A stretch of 64,000 nucleotides of DNA from Phocoenobacter atlanticus subsp. cyclopteri. Its GTDB lineage: Bacteria; Pseudomonadota; Gammaproteobacteria; Enterobacterales; Pasteurellaceae. The DNA lies in NCBI RefSeq assembly GCF_018343795.1, contig NZ_CP074346.1, positions 434,001-498,000 on the forward strand, given 5' to 3'. This document shows, one piece after another, positions 11,282-24,169 of the stretch. The position numbers and the translations under genes were made by a program. Each line of letters opens with the position of its first letter. Positions within the stretch are counted from its first letter, which is position 1. A model generated the notes under the pieces. That model worked only from the letters and a program-made list of their open reading frames with translations. It made no database searches and had not been told where the DNA came from.

Positions 11282-12439
11282 ATGCAACCAATCGAAAAAG
11301 CGAAACAGTTATTTGTTGAAAAATTTAATCAAAAACCAACCTTATGTGTTTATGCTCCAGGGCGAGTCAATGTGATTGGCGAACATACCGATTATAATGA
11401 CGGTTTTGTGATGCCTTGTGCGATCAACTATGGAACAGCAATCAGTGGTACTAAACGTAGTGATAGTATTTTTAACGTCTATGCGGCAGATTTAGATCAG
11501 TTTGATAAATTTGATTTAAGCCAACCGATCACAAAAAACAGCGAGGCTAAATGGACGGGCTATGTGCGTGGAGTAGTTAAATTTATTCAAGAGCGTTGCC
11601 CTGAATTTAAACAAGGGGCAGATTTAGTGATTAGTGGCAATGTGCCTTTATCTTCTGGTTTGAGTTCTTCGGCATCATTAGAAGTGGCGGTAGGAAAATT
11701 CTGTCAGCAATTAGGCAATCTTTCACTTTCTCATACTGAAATTGCGTTAATCGGGCAGAAAGCCGAGAATAAATTTGTGGGTGCAAATTGTGGCAATATG
11801 GATCAGTTAATTTCAGCATTAGGGCAAAAAGATAATTTATTGATGATTGATTGCCGTAGTTTAGAAACCAAGCCAACACCCGTGCCAAAAGATGTTGCCG
11901 TGATGATTGTAAACTCAAATGTGAAACACGATTTAGTGACAGGGGAATACAATACTCGTCGCCAACAATGTGAAAAAGCAGCGGAATTTTTCGGCGTAAA
12001 AGCATTGCGAGATGTGTCTATTGAAGAATTTGCAAAAAAAGAGAAAGATCTTACCGCTTGTGATCCTGAAATGATGAGACGAGCCAGACACGTAGTGACT
12101 GAAAATCAACGTGTACTTGATGCAGTAAAAGCCTTAGAGCAGGGTGATTTAACCTTATTGGGTAAATTGATGTATGCCTCTCACGATTCAATGCGTGATG
12201 ACTTTGAAATTACCACACCTGAAATAGATTACTTAGTAGAACTTGCTCAAGTCGTTATCGGTTCAAGTGGTGGTGCGAGAATGACAGGTGGTGGCTTTGG
12301 TGGATGTATTGTTGCAGTTGCACCTGTTGAAAAAGTAGAAGAAGTACGTAAAATTATTGCAGATAACTATCAAAAACAAACAGGCTTAAAAGAGACTTTC
12401 TATGTTTGCACTGCGTCACAAGGGGTATCAGTATGCTAA
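11282..12439 (+). CDS. galK: Galactokinase
   Basis: A 385-residue GHMP-family kinase that phosphorylates alpha-D-galactose at C1. The galactokinase signature [19 protein letters not shown] lies near residue 27, the ATP loop [12 protein letters not shown] near residue 122, and [13 protein letters not shown] near residue 333. Length is standard (E. coli 382). It is 52 bp downstream of galT, with an AAGGAAA ribosome site, and its end overlaps the start of galM by 7 bp. Confidence 0.97.
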   Translation: MQPIEKAKQLFVEKFNQKPTLCVYAPGRVNVIGEHTDYNDGFVMPCAINYGTAISGTKRSDSIFNVYAADLDQFDKFDLSQPITKNSEAKWTGYVRGVVKFIQERCPEFKQGADLVISGNVPLSSGLSSSASLEVAVGKFCQQLGNLSLSHTEIALIGQKAENKFVGANCGNMDQLISALGQKDNLLMIDCRSLETKPTPVPKDVAVMIVNSNVKHDLVTGEYNTRRQQCEKAAEFFGVKALRDVSIEEFAKKEKDLTACDPEMMRRARHVVTENQRVLDAVKALEQGDLTLLGKLMYASHDSMRDDFEITTPEIDYLVELAQVVIGSSGGARMTGGGFGGCIVAVAPVEKVEEVRKIIADNYQKQTGLKETFYVCTASQGVSVC

Positions 12440-13458
12440 CGGAAACCGTAACGGGCATAGCACCTGATAACCAACCTTTTCATCTCTTTATCTTAACGAA
12501 TGGCAATGGAATGTCCATTCAAGTAATGGATTGGGGAGCAACGTGGGTATCGTGCAAAGTGCCAGTTAATCATCAACTAAAAGAAGTGTTATTAGGTTGT
12601 AAAATACAGGATTATCCACTTCAACAGGTTTATTTAGGGGCAACGGTGGGGCGTTATGCTAATCGTATTGCTAATGCCAGTTTTCAATTAAATGACAAAG
12701 AATATCAATTAGTTGCAAACCAAGGTGAGCATCATATACACGGCGGAAACGGATTTAGCCATAGACGTTGGAACATTAAACAAAAAACTGACAATAGGGT
12801 GACCTTTTCACTCTTTTCAGAAGATGGTGATCAAGGGTTTGGCGGAAATGTAACGGTTTTTGTGACCTATCATTTAACAGAAAACAATGAAGTCAAAATC
12901 GAATTTGAAGGTGAGTCTGATCAAGATACGCCATTGAATTTAACCAATCATAGTTATTTTAATTTAGATAATGCTGAAATTGGTAGTGATGTTCGTGATC
13001 ATAAATTACAGCTGAATGCGGATTATTTTTTACCTGTGGATAATGAAGGTATCCCAAATGCACCGCTAAAAGCCCTTGAAAATACCAGTTTTGATTTTCG
13101 TAATGAAAAAAGCATTGGTAAAGATTTTCTAAAAGAAGAGCAACAGCTAACAAAAGGTTACGATCACTCTTTTTTATTAAATCATCAAGACGAGCAACCT
13201 TGTGCGATTTTAACGGCTTCAGATAACTCATTGCAATTACAAGTATTCACCTCACAACCTGCATTACAAGTTTATACTGGAAATTATCTTGCGGGAACAC
13301 CGAATCGTGGTAATGAAAAATATAATGATTATTCAGGAATTGCACTAGAAAATCAAGCATTACCAGATACACCTAATCATCCTGAATGGCAGAAATATGG
13401 TGGGATTATAAAAGCAGGTGAAAAATATAAACAGTGGACAATATTTAAAATAGATTAA
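12433..13458 (+). CDS. galM: Aldose 1-epimerase (mutarotase)
   Basis: Galactose mutarotase, about 341 residues, interconverting beta- and alpha-galactose so that GalK can use the sugar released by LacZ. I chose ATG 12433, which overlaps galK by 7 bp and follows AGGGG, over an in-frame ATG nine codons earlier. Family marks: [11 protein letters not shown], the catalytic His in LTNHSYFNL (about residue 170) and the catalytic Glu in [11 protein letters not shown] near the C-terminus. Last gene of galTKM. Confidence 0.95.
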   Translation: MLTETVTGIAPDNQPFHLFILTNGNGMSIQVMDWGATWVSCKVPVNHQLKEVLLGCKIQDYPLQQVYLGATVGRYANRIANASFQLNDKEYQLVANQGEHHIHGGNGFSHRRWNIKQKTDNRVTFSLFSEDGDQGFGGNVTVFVTYHLTENNEVKIEFEGESDQDTPLNLTNHSYFNLDNAEIGSDVRDHKLQLNADYFLPVDNEGIPNAPLKALENTSFDFRNEKSIGKDFLKEEQQLTKGYDHSFLLNHQDEQPCAILTASDNSLQLQVFTSQPALQVYTGNYLAGTPNRGNEKYNDYSGIALENQALPDTPNHPEWQKYGGIIKAGEKYKQWTIFKID

Positions 13459-13495
13459 AAAATAGATTGTGATTTTGGGTAAAAAAATATATTAT

Positions 13496-13519
13496 AGACG
13501 TCTAGATGTTTAAACCTCT
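13496..13519. promoter_or_regulatory. Tandem met boxes upstream of metK (MetJ operator)
   Basis: Three adjacent 8-mers: AGACGTCT (perfect MetJ consensus), AGATGTTT and AAACCTCT (about 5 and 6 of 8). MetJ binds tandem met boxes with SAM as corepressor, so metK is predicted to be repressed when methionine/SAM is plentiful. Confidence 0.8.
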
Positions 13520-13531
13520 AAAAATTATAAA

Positions 13532-13576
13532 TAAGCGGTAAGATATTGTAAAAATTTTGCAAAATGTTACCGCTTA
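13532..13576. terminator. Uptake-signal-pair hairpin between galM and metK
   Basis: Stem TAAGCGGTAA / TTACCGCTTA (10 bp, perfect). No strong T run follows, so it may be a weak galM terminator. It lies between the met boxes and metK, so it might also be in the metK leader. Confidence 0.55.
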
Positions 13577-13615
13577 GGTATTTTGTAAACCTACTTGATA
13601 TTAAGGAAAAACTTA

Positions 13616-14770
13616 ATGGCGATAAATTTATTTACTTCAGAATCTGTTTCAGAAGGACACCCTGATAAAATTGCAGATCAAATCTCTGATGCAGTTTTAG
13701 ATGAAATATTAAAACAAGATCCAAAAGCACGTGTAGCTTGTGAAACTTACGTAAAGACAGGTATGGCATTAGTGGGCGGTGAAATTACCACAACGGCTTG
13801 GGTCGATATTGAAAATCTAACTCGAGAAGTGATTTGTGATATTGGTTATACCCATTCTGATATGGGCTTTGATGCTCATTCTTGTGCTGTATTAAATGCA
13901 ATTGGTAAACAATCTCCTGATATTAATCAAGGTGTTGATAGAACCGATCCTTTTGAACAAGGAGCAGGAGATCAAGGCATTATGTTTGGCTATGCGACCA
14001 ATGAAACTGACGTATTAATGCCAGCACCAATTACCTATGCTCACTTATTAATGCAAAAACAAGCAGAAGTACGTAAAAGTGGTAAATTAAATTGGTTACG
14101 TCCTGATGCAAAAAGCCAAATAACCTTTATTTATGAAGATAACAAAATTAAAGGCATTGATGCCGTAGTACTTTCAACTCAGCACTCAGACACCGTTTCT
14201 CAAAAAGATCTTCACGAAGGGGTAATGGAAGAAATTATCAAACCTATTTTGCCAAGTGAATGGTTAAGTAAAGATACCAAATATTTTATTAATCCAACAG
14301 GGCGTTTTGTTATTGGCGGTCCAATGGGAGATTGTGGCTTAACAGGACGTAAAATTATTGTTGATACTTACGGTGGTGCGGCTCGTCACGGTGGCGGTGC
14401 ATTCTCTGGTAAAGATCCATCAAAAGTTGATCGCAGTGCTGCTTATGCCGCTCGTTATGTGGCAAAAAATATTGTAGCCGCTGGTTTAGCAGATCGTTGT
14501 GAAATTCAGCTTTCTTATGCAATAGGTGTCGCAGATCCAACCTCAATAATGGTAGAAACCTTTGGAACAGGTAAAGTAAGTAATGAAGTGTTAGTTCGCT
14601 TAGTGCGTCAGCATTTTGATTTACGTCCTTATGGCTTAATTCAAATGTTAGATCTGATTAAACCCATTTATCGTGAAACTGCCGCTTACGGACACTTCGG
14701 ACGTGAACATTTCCCTTGGGAAAAAACAGATAAAGCAGATATTCTGCGTGTTGACGCTGGATTGAAATAA
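13616..14770 (+). CDS. metK: S-adenosylmethionine synthetase
   Basis: A 384-residue cytoplasmic enzyme that makes S-adenosylmethionine from methionine and ATP. Motifs: [15 protein letters not shown] at the N-terminus, [12 protein letters not shown] (about residue 118) and [19 protein letters not shown] (about residue 261). ATG 13616 follows AAGGAA; upstream in-frame codons to 13595 are not part of the family. Length is the standard 384. It is transcribed from its own control region with met boxes. Confidence 0.97.
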   Translation: MAINLFTSESVSEGHPDKIADQISDAVLDEILKQDPKARVACETYVKTGMALVGGEITTTAWVDIENLTREVICDIGYTHSDMGFDAHSCAVLNAIGKQSPDINQGVDRTDPFEQGAGDQGIMFGYATNETDVLMPAPITYAHLLMQKQAEVRKSGKLNWLRPDAKSQITFIYEDNKIKGIDAVVLSTQHSDTVSQKDLHEGVMEEIIKPILPSEWLSKDTKYFINPTGRFVIGGPMGDCGLTGRKIIVDTYGGAARHGGGAFSGKDPSKVDRSAAYAARYVAKNIVAAGLADRCEIQLSYAIGVADPTSIMVETFGTGKVSNEVLVRLVRQHFDLRPYGLIQMLDLIKPIYRETAAYGHFGREHFPWEKTDKADILRVDAGLK

Positions 14771-14783
14771 TTTATAAGAATTA

Positions 14784-14845
14784 AAGCGGTATGATGTTGA
14801 TCGAAATTTGCAAATTTTTGATTAGATCATACCGCTTATTTTTTC
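14784..14845. terminator. Bidirectional uptake-signal-pair terminator, metK / lacI-like
   Basis: Stem AAGCGGTATGAT / ATCATACCGCTT (12 bp, perfect), loop with GAAATTTGCAAATTTTTG, then ATTTTTTC. It separates two convergent genes. Confidence 0.8.
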
Positions 14846-15843
14846 TTAACAAGACTGTCCAATAATTAATGGACAAGTAATCAAATTTTCTCCTATCGAA
14901 TTTATTCCCTCAATAAAATGTAGTGCAGCCTGTTTTCCCATTTCATAATGGGGGAGTTGTACAGTGGTGAGTGACGGTTGAAATAAGTGTGTAACACCAA
15001 CCATATTATCGTAACCAACCACTGCCACATCTTCTGGGATACGAAAACCTCTACTTAATAAGAGTTGATAAGCGAGAAATGCAATACGGTCATTACCACA
15101 CACTATAATATCAAAATCTAATTTATTAGGATTATTCTCTAACAACTTTTCAAGCGGTTTTGCCCCATTTTCGTAAGTATGAGGTGTACCAATCATAAAA
15201 TGTTGTTCAGGAATCTGCGGGCTTAATTGATTAAACCACGCCTTTTCAAAACCATTTTTACGCTCTTTGGCTGCGATGGCTTTTTCTGGAATATACATAC
15301 AAAGGGGCTTTTTATAGCCTTTTTTAACCAATAGTTCAGTTAAATCAAACTGCCCTTGAAAATCATTAGGAATATAGCTTGCTACATCAATATCATTCGT
15401 CACACAATTTGATAACACCATCGGAATATTATGTAATTTTGAGGAATTTTTACTTCTTTTAAACCATTTCTTGCCACAATAATTCCCGCTGGACGATAAG
15501 ATAACAAACGCTCAGCCGCCTGTTCCATTTCTTGTTTATCGTCTTCAAAGGTATTGATCACAAAAGAGTGCCAGCCGTGTTGTCGTACCGTTTTTTCAAT
15601 TGCAAGAATGATTTCAACAGAAAAAGGCGTCGTTGCTGTACCTAAAGATAGCACACCGATCGTCTTACCAGTTGATCCTCGAATGTTTTTTGCAGAAAAA
15701 TTAGGCACATAATTCAGTTCATCAATTGCTTTTTTTACGTGTTTATAAGTTTTTGCAGATAATTTCTCAGGATTATTTAATGCTCTAGATACGGTCATTA
15801 AAGAAACCCCTGCCAATTCTGCGACTTGTTTTAATGATGCCAT
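14846..15843 (-). pseudogene. LacI-family repressor of the lac genes, single frameshift
   Basis: A LacI-type repressor split into two frames: 15400-15843 encodes the N-terminus (helix-turn-helix SLKQVAELAGVSLMTVSRAL, hinge, start of the effector domain to ...VKIPQN) and 14846-15421 the rest (MVLSNCVTNDIDVAS to the end). Adding one T to the AAAATT near 15437-15442 (minus strand) joins them into a 332-residue protein with a natural IPQNLHNIPMVLSN junction. It is divergent from lacYZ, and the spacer has palindromic operators plus CRP sites, so it is probably the lac repressor. If the frameshift is real, only the DNA-binding part and half of the core are made, and lacYZ may be constitutive apart from CRP. 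A sequencing error is a strong alternative. Confidence 0.85.
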
Positions 15844-15895
15844 TTTTATTATCCTTCTTATTTTTTTCTATTTTACCTGTAATACTCTCTTTTTT

Positions 15896-15907
15896 GTTAA
15901 CGTTAAC
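15896..15907. promoter_or_regulatory. Lac-type operator O1
   Basis: GTTAACGTTAAC, a perfect 12-bp palindrome with central CG, typical of LacI-family operators. It sits close to the repressor gene side of the divergent spacer. Confidence 0.75.
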
Positions 15908-15916
15908 CGCAAAAAG

Positions 15917-15932
15917 TGTGATCTGGTTCACA
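15917..15932. promoter_or_regulatory. CRP site 1 of the lac spacer
   Basis: TGTGATCTGGTTCACA, exact TGTGA-N6-TCACA. Confidence 0.85.
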
Positions 15933-15957
15933 AAATTAAAATGATAACCTTAACATT

Positions 15958-15973
15958 TGTGAGACAGATCACA
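15958..15973. promoter_or_regulatory. CRP site 2 of the lac spacer
   Basis: TGTGAGACAGATCACA, exact TGTGA-N6-TCACA, 41 bp (about four helical turns) from site 1, so both sites lie on the same face. Likely activates lacYZ about 84 bp downstream. Confidence 0.85.
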
Positions 15974-16005
15974 TTTATAAGTATTTATGGCTTGATAAGT
16001 TTTTT

Positions 16006-16017
16006 GATAACGTTAAC
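16006..16017. promoter_or_regulatory. Lac-type operator O2
   Basis: GATAACGTTAAC, one mismatch from O1, 110 bp away and 40 bp before lacY. Two operators flanking two CRP sites suggest repression by looping. Confidence 0.72.
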
Positions 16018-16056
16018 ATTTGGCGAAATTTATATATTTTAAATAAGGAGTTTTCT

Positions 16057-17325
16057 ATGTCAGAAACACTATCTAATCAAGGTCAACAGCACTATTATCT
16101 TACCAATAGAAATTATTGGGTATCAGGTGCTTATTTCTTCACATACTTTTTTATTATGGCAACCTGTTTTCCTTTTCTTGGGATTTGGTTGGGCGATATC
16201 AACGGTTTATCTGGCGAAGACATCGGTTTAGTTTTTTCATCAATGTCATTTTCAGCTATCTGTTTCCAACCTATTTTTGGTTACTTAACTGATAAACTCG
16301 GTATTAAAAAACATATGTTGTGGGTGCTTGCGGTTACCTTGCTTTTCTATGCCCCTTTCTTCATCTATATTTTTGCACCACTCTTAAAAGTCAATGTCTT
16401 TTTAGGGGCATTATCTGGTGGGGCTTATATGGGCTTTGTGTTTAAAAGTGGGGCACCAGCTTCCGAAGCTTATATTGAACGTATTAGCCGTTTAAGTCGT
16501 TTTGAATATGGACGTGCGAGAATGTTTGGTATGTTTGGTTGGGGAATTTGTGCCTCTTTGGCAGGCAACTTGTATAGTTCAAATCCTAATTCTGTTTTTT
16601 GGTTAGGCTCTATTGCCGCTCTTGTATTATTAGTTTTAGTCGCAATGATGAAACCTTCAAATAGTTCAACTTCTGCTGTTATTGATAAATTAGGCGAGAA
16701 CAAAAATCCTGTAAGCTTAAAGCAGGCTTTTGCTTTATTAAAACGTCCACAATTTTGGGCTTTAATTGCTTATGTTGTGGGTGTGGCTTGTACCTATGAT
16801 ATTTTTGACCAACAGTTTGGTAATTTCTTTAATACTTTCTTTGAATCAAAAGAAAAAGGGATTGAAATGTTTGGCTACGTCACAACGCTTGGGGAAACAT
16901 TAAACGCCATTATTATGTTCTTCGTGCCTGTGATTATTAACCGCTTTATCGGTGCAAAAAATGCGTTATTGATTGCGGGGGTAATTATGAGTATTCGTAT
17001 CACAGGCTCGTCTTATGCAACGGAAGCGTGGCACGTCGTGGTATTAAAAACCTTACATATGTTTGAAGTACCCTTCTATTTAGTGGGCTTATTCAAATAT
17101 ATTTCGAATGTGTTTGAAGTGCATTTTTCAGCAACCGTGTACTTAGTGGCTTGTCAGTTTATCAAAGAAGTGGTAAGTATGGTGGAATCGCCAATTGTGG
17201 GCAAATTATATGACATACACGGCTACCAAGATACCTATTTCATTCTTGGTTGTATCGCTTTTGGTTTTACTGTTCTTTCTCTGTTTGCTTTAACAGGAAA
17301 AAAATTAACACCAGAACAAGCTTAG
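16057..17325 (+). CDS. lacY: Lactose permease LacY (oligosaccharide:H+ symporter, MFS)
   Basis: A 422-residue 12-helix inner-membrane transporter of the OHS family that imports lactose with a proton. Visible: N-terminal NYWVSGAYFFTYFFIMAT; the loop GYLTDKLGIKKHMLW (residues about 80-94) between helices 2 and 3; and the FEYGRARMFG segment (about residue 149), which corresponds to the E. coli LacY region with the sugar-binding Glu126/Arg144 area. Length matches E. coli LacY (417). It precedes lacZ by 29 bp in a two-gene operon, the reverse of the E. coli order. AAGGAG ribosome site before ATG. Confidence 0.93.
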   Translation: MSETLSNQGQQHYYLTNRNYWVSGAYFFTYFFIMATCFPFLGIWLGDINGLSGEDIGLVFSSMSFSAICFQPIFGYLTDKLGIKKHMLWVLAVTLLFYAPFFIYIFAPLLKVNVFLGALSGGAYMGFVFKSGAPASEAYIERISRLSRFEYGRARMFGMFGWGICASLAGNLYSSNPNSVFWLGSIAALVLLVLVAMMKPSNSSTSAVIDKLGENKNPVSLKQAFALLKRPQFWALIAYVVGVACTYDIFDQQFGNFFNTFFESKEKGIEMFGYVTTLGETLNAIIMFFVPVIINRFIGAKNALLIAGVIMSIRITGSSYATEAWHVVVLKTLHMFEVPFYLVGLFKYISNVFEVHFSATVYLVACQFIKEVVSMVESPIVGKLYDIHGYQDTYFILGCIAFGFTVLSLFALTGKKLTPEQA

Positions 17326-17342
17326 TATAAATGAACAAATAA

Positions 17343-20378
<3,036 letters not shown>

Positions 20379-20393
20379 CAAATAACATTTAAT

Positions 20394-20446
20394 AGCGGTG
20401 CGATGTTGATCGAAATTTGCAAATTTTTTGTCACATCATACCGCTT
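20394..20446 (+). terminator. Uptake-signal-pair terminator after lacZ
   Basis: AGCGGT-GATGT pairs with ACATC-ACCGCT (one internal mismatch), loop containing GATCGAAATTTGCAAATT that is nearly identical to the one at 14796-14815, then a T-rich tail. Confidence 0.7.
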
Positions 20447-20510
20447 ATTTGATTTCTATGTATTTTGAACAATTATATTATTCATAACGTCCGATTATTC
20501 CCTCATCAAA

Positions 20511-20574
20511 ATATAGCGGTTACATCCAGTTCAAAATTTACCATTTTTATGCTTACTTTTTTTAATAACTACAC
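20511..20574 (+). repeat. Extended uptake-signal-like element
   Basis: ATATAGCGGTTACATCCAG, TTCAAAATTTACC and ATGCTTACTTTTTTTAATA; close match of 2519-2585 in all parts. It ends against the 3' end of emrB. Confidence 0.6.
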
Positions 20575-20575
20575 A

Positions 20576-22093
20576 TTACCGCCTATAACTAAAAGGCGGC
20601 TTTGCAAACCAAATAATTACCGTTAATCCTAAGAAAATAACTGCAGATAACCAAAAGACTTCATTGGCGGCAATAATTAATCCCTGTTTGGTGATTTCCC
20701 TTGCAAGTTGCCCTGAAGCAGCCATTTCATTAAGTCCAATTTCAGCCATTTGTTGATAATATTGCTGAGCATTTGGGGTATAAGGTGTGATTGCTTCAAC
20801 AAAACGTTCGTGATGCAGGGCTTCTCGGTTATACCACATTGTAATATTGATAGAGGTTCCTATTGAGCCTGCTAGCGTTCTAAGAAAATTAAATAAACTG
20901 GTAGCAGAGGCTATCTTTTCAGCGGGTAAGCCTGATAGAGTAATGGTGGTGAGTGAGATAAAAAAGCAGGCTACGGCTAAACCTTGCACAAATTGAGGAA
21001 ATGCCACATTGCTGAAATCCATTTCAGGTTGAAAGGTTAAGGCTCGCCAGCCAAATGTAAAAGAGTACATAATAAAGCTAAATGTTACCAAGTAGCGAAT
21101 ATCAATTTTATAACCAAATTTTCCAATAATTGGGGTGACTAAAATAGGTAATAGCCCAATTGGGGCGGCGGCAAGACCTGCCCAAGTGGCGGAGTAACCA
21201 TAGACAGTTTGCAGTAAAATAGGCATAAGTACCACTGAGCCAATATAAAGCAAATACGCCATACAGGTGGTTAAACAGCCGATAGTAAAATTACGTGAGC
21301 GGAATAGCGTAATATCAATAATCGGGTTGCTTTCGGTAAATTCCCAAATTGCAAAAATAATAAAGAATGTGACCGCTAGAACGGCTAATAAAATAATTAA
21401 ATTTGAATTAAACCAATCTTGCTCTCTACCTTGATCTAACATTAACTGAAAACAACTAACACCCAACACTAATAACACTAAACCAATGGTATCTAACGGC
21501 TGCTGGACGATTTTACTTTCTCTATTAGCAAGCAGTGTTTTTGAGGTCAAAACAACAAAAATTCCAATAGGAACGTTGATAAAGAAAATCCACCCCCAGT
21601 GAAAATTATCACTGATCCAACCGCCTAAAATAGGACCCAAAACAGGAGCAATCACTAAAATCATAGACCAAAACGCTAATGCCATTGATTTTTTTTCAGG
21701 GGGATAATTATTAAGTAATAAACTTTGAGAAAGTGGAATTAATGGACCAGAAACCAGCCCTTGAAAAACACGAAAAACTAAGAGCATTTCTAAGCTATTT
21801 GAGATTCCGCATAACCAAGAGGCAAAGGTAAAAAGTGACACTGAAATTAAAAATAATTTTACTTCCCCCACTAGTTTTGCAAGCCAACCTGTAATCGGAA
21901 TAGAAATCGCATTTGAAACGCCAAAAGAAGTGATGATCCACGTGCCTTGTGAACTTGAAGAACCCAAATCACCGACAATAGTGGGAATAGCCACATTAGC
22001 AATGGTAGAATCTAACACCTGCATAAAAGTGGCAAACCCCAATGCAAAGGTGAGGATAACTAATGTTACGCCTTTTAGCATACTAGTGTTCAT
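20576..22093 (-). CDS. emrB: EmrB-type MFS multidrug efflux transporter (DHA2)
   Basis: A 505-residue 14-helix MFS drug:H+ antiporter. N-terminal FATFMQVLDSTIANVAIPTI is the DHA2 motif D1, and FRVFQGLVSGPLIPLSQS and PVLGPILGGWI (motif C) follow. EmrB works with EmrA and an outer-membrane TolC channel to expel hydrophobic drugs across both membranes. The start overlaps the end of emrA by 11 bp, implying translational coupling. Last gene of a marR-emrA-emrB operon. Drug range cannot be read from sequence. Confidence 0.92.
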   Translation of the reverse strand: MNTSMLKGVTLVILTFALGFATFMQVLDSTIANVAIPTIVGDLGSSSSQGTWIITSFGVSNAISIPITGWLAKLVGEVKLFLISVSLFTFASWLCGISNSLEMLLVFRVFQGLVSGPLIPLSQSLLLNNYPPEKKSMALAFWSMILVIAPVLGPILGGWISDNFHWGWIFFINVPIGIFVVLTSKTLLANRESKIVQQPLDTIGLVLLVLGVSCFQLMLDQGREQDWFNSNLIILLAVLAVTFFIIFAIWEFTESNPIIDITLFRSRNFTIGCLTTCMAYLLYIGSVVLMPILLQTVYGYSATWAGLAAAPIGLLPILVTPIIGKFGYKIDIRYLVTFSFIMYSFTFGWRALTFQPEMDFSNVAFPQFVQGLAVACFFISLTTITLSGLPAEKIASATSLFNFLRTLAGSIGTSINITMWYNREALHHERFVEAITPYTPNAQQYYQQMAEIGLNEMAASGQLAREITKQGLIIAANEVFWLSAVIFLGLTVIIWFAKPPFSYRR

Positions 22094-23243
22094 TTATATT
22101 CTGTTTAATAATGTGTGAAATACGTTGTTCAATTTCAGATTGTTCGTATTCAAGTGCATCTGTTGTATAAAGAGGTGTTGAACGTTTTTGTTGCAATAAT
22201 ACGTCTCCTTTTTTATTGGTTATATCTATTTTTACACTGGCGGATAAGCCCATTCTCAGAGGATATTTTTCTAACTGTTTTGGATCTAATTCAACTCTTA
22301 CAGGTACTCGTTGGGTGATTTTAATCCAGTTTCCAGTGGCATTTTGAGCAGGTAATAGAGAAAACGCACTGCCAGTACCAAGTGCAATACCTGTGACTTT
22401 TCCATCAAACTCAATATCATCGCCATACATATCAACAGTGACTTTAACAGGTTGTCCTAGCCGTATATTTTTTAATTGTGTTTCTTTAAAATTAGCGTCA
22501 ATCCAAAACTGATGTGGTGGAATAATTGCCATTAATGGTGAGTTTGTACCCACACTTGCTCCAAGTTGTACATTGCGTTTCGCTACATATCCTTCTACAG
22601 GGCTTAAAATTTTAGTACGTTTTAATTTTAACCACGCTTGTTTAATAGAAGCTATGGCATTTTGAATACTTGGCTGTTCGATTAGGGGAGTTTGTTGCAA
22701 TAAAGCTTTGCTAGAAGCAAGTTTTAGTTTAGCAAGCTGTAAATTCGCATACGCCATTGTCATTTTATCTTTAGCGTGTTGTACGCTTTCTTGATCGATA
22801 GAATGGGTTTTGGCTAATTTTTGGCGACGAGCCAAATCACTTTTAGCTTGAGCAAGGGCGATTTGTTTGCCTTTCACCGTTTCTTGTAACTGTTTTACAC
22901 TGTAGTTGAGTTGCTGAATATTGCGTACTGCACTTGCTAATGCAGTTTCTGCCTGTTTTAATGCCAATTTTTTATCACTGTTATCCAATACCACTAAAAC
23001 ATCACCTTTGTGTATAAAATCCATATCTTCAACATTAATTTGTACTACATTACCTGCAACTTTAGGGGTGATCATCACTTGATTACCGACTACATAAGCG
23101 TCATCAGTGGTTTCATAGCCTTTAAAAAAGAACAACCAACATATTGAAACAATAACGATGATAATAAACAATAGCCCAAAGAACAGACTAAATGCTTTTG
23201 TTCTTTGCTTTTTCTTTGATAAATCTGATCCTGTTTCTGACAT
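22083..23243 (-). CDS. emrA: EmrA-type membrane fusion protein (HlyD family)
   Basis: A 386-residue periplasmic adaptor anchored by one N-terminal helix (about residues 17-40), with a lipoyl/biotinyl domain split by a long alpha-helical coiled coil (about residues 85-200, LKQAETALASAVRNIQQL onward). The hallmark TTDDAYVVGNQVMITPKVAG lies right after the helix, and FWIDANFKETQLKNIRLGQ in the C-terminal half is typical of EmrA. It bridges EmrB and a TolC-like channel. It is 11 bp downstream of the regulator gene. Confidence 0.93.
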   Translation of the reverse strand: MSETGSDLSKKKQRTKAFSLFFGLLFIIIVIVSICWLFFFKGYETTDDAYVVGNQVMITPKVAGNVVQINVEDMDFIHKGDVLVVLDNSDKKLALKQAETALASAVRNIQQLNYSVKQLQETVKGKQIALAQAKSDLARRQKLAKTHSIDQESVQHAKDKMTMAYANLQLAKLKLASSKALLQQTPLIEQPSIQNAIASIKQAWLKLKRTKILSPVEGYVAKRNVQLGASVGTNSPLMAIIPPHQFWIDANFKETQLKNIRLGQPVKVTVDMYGDDIEFDGKVTGIALGTGSAFSLLPAQNATGNWIKITQRVPVRVELDPKQLEKYPLRMGLSASVKIDITNKKGDVLLQQKRSTPLYTTDALEYEQSEIEQRISHIIKQNINEH

Positions 23244-23254
23244 CTTTTTTATCC

Positions 23255-23785
23255 TTACTCTTTTGCTTGATTTTCAATATGCATAGCCAATTTTTGCAAA
23301 ATTTTCATTAAATCTGACCGCTCTTGTTCATTTAAAATAGAAAATGTTTCACTAATCAGTTTCCACTGACTAGGTAAAAAATCCGCTATAAATTGATTAC
23401 CTAACTCTGTTAATTTTAGTGAGAAAGCGCGGCGATCTTCTTTTATCAATTGACGAAATAGCCAATCTTTTTTCTCCAACTCATCTGAAATACGAGTAAT
23501 ATTGGTTCGAGAAGAACCTAATATTGCACTTAATTTAGAGGGCTGAATTTCCTGATTGGGTTGGTAATAAATAATGACCAGTGCTAAAAATTGCGTATGG
23601 TTTAAACCAAATTCTTTTAATAAACGATTACGATTATCCAAAAAAAGTTGATTTGTATGTAGCATTAATCGAGATAGCACAATCTCATCAATGGGTGCAT
23701 ATTTATTACTTGCATTGATCATTGTTCGCATATTTTGTAGTTGTTTATCAAATTTATTATTCAAAATATAAATCCTGTTGGTCAT
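23255..23785 (-). CDS. MarR-family regulator of the efflux operon (EmrR-like)
   Basis: A 176-residue winged-helix regulator with the MarR pattern: HTQFLALVIIYYQ, recognition region PSKLSAILGSSRTNITRISDELEKKDWL, and the wing KEDRRAFSLKLTELG. It heads the operon with emrA and emrB, the EmrR/MprA arrangement, so it is probably a drug-responsive repressor of its own operon. A perfect palindrome lies just upstream of its start. No good ribosome site precedes ATG 23785; a start at the internal Met-Arg-Thr-Met (about 18 codons in) is possible. Confidence 0.88.
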   Translation of the reverse strand: MTNRIYILNNKFDKQLQNMRTMINASNKYAPIDEIVLSRLMLHTNQLFLDNRNRLLKEFGLNHTQFLALVIIYYQPNQEIQPSKLSAILGSSRTNITRISDELEKKDWLFRQLIKEDRRAFSLKLTELGNQFIADFLPSQWKLISETFSILNEQERSDLMKILQKLAMHIENQAKE

Positions 23786-24169
23786 AATTTAGTTACTTAT
23801 TATATAATAACTTGCGTTACTATCAATAGAGAAACTATAAATTTTGCAAAAAATAGACAAAATCATACCGCTTGTTGTCTCCTTAAAATATTATTTACAT
23901 TATATTTAACTATTAAATCAATAATCAAAACCTATCAAAATGTCTTTTTAAGGATAATCTTTATTCGTTTGAAGCCTTTTATTTCCTATCTTTATGCTTT
24001 ATATATCAACATATACTAATGCGAATAGATTGAATTTATTATAATAAATCAAAGAGTTAGGTAATAATGGTTCTTATTTGATTATCAACAATGTGGATGT
24101 TATTGAGAATTTGGTTTACAATGTATTCAACGTTACAACCTATTGAATAGAACAAATGGAGAAACCAAA
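23786..24169. other. Divergent spacer between the marR gene and ftnA
   Basis: No gene in about 380 bp. It holds the palindrome at 23797, a reverse uptake signal (ACCGCTTGT with A/T run, about 23835-23876) and A/T-rich DNA in which the ftnA promoter must lie. I could not place a convincing Fur box. Confidence 0.45.
23797..23810. promoter_or_regulatory. Possible MarR operator
   Basis: TTATTATATAATAA, a perfect 14-bp palindrome 12 bp upstream of the marR-type gene, a typical position for autorepression. Confidence 0.45.

Noticed and set aside
12406-12432. Earlier galM start codon
   Set aside because: The extra nine residues are not family sequence and the ATG at 12433 has a better ribosome site and the usual galK overlap.
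13460-13615. SAM riboswitch upstream of metK
   Set aside because: The leader is short and lacks riboswitch-like conserved helices; met boxes explain regulation better.
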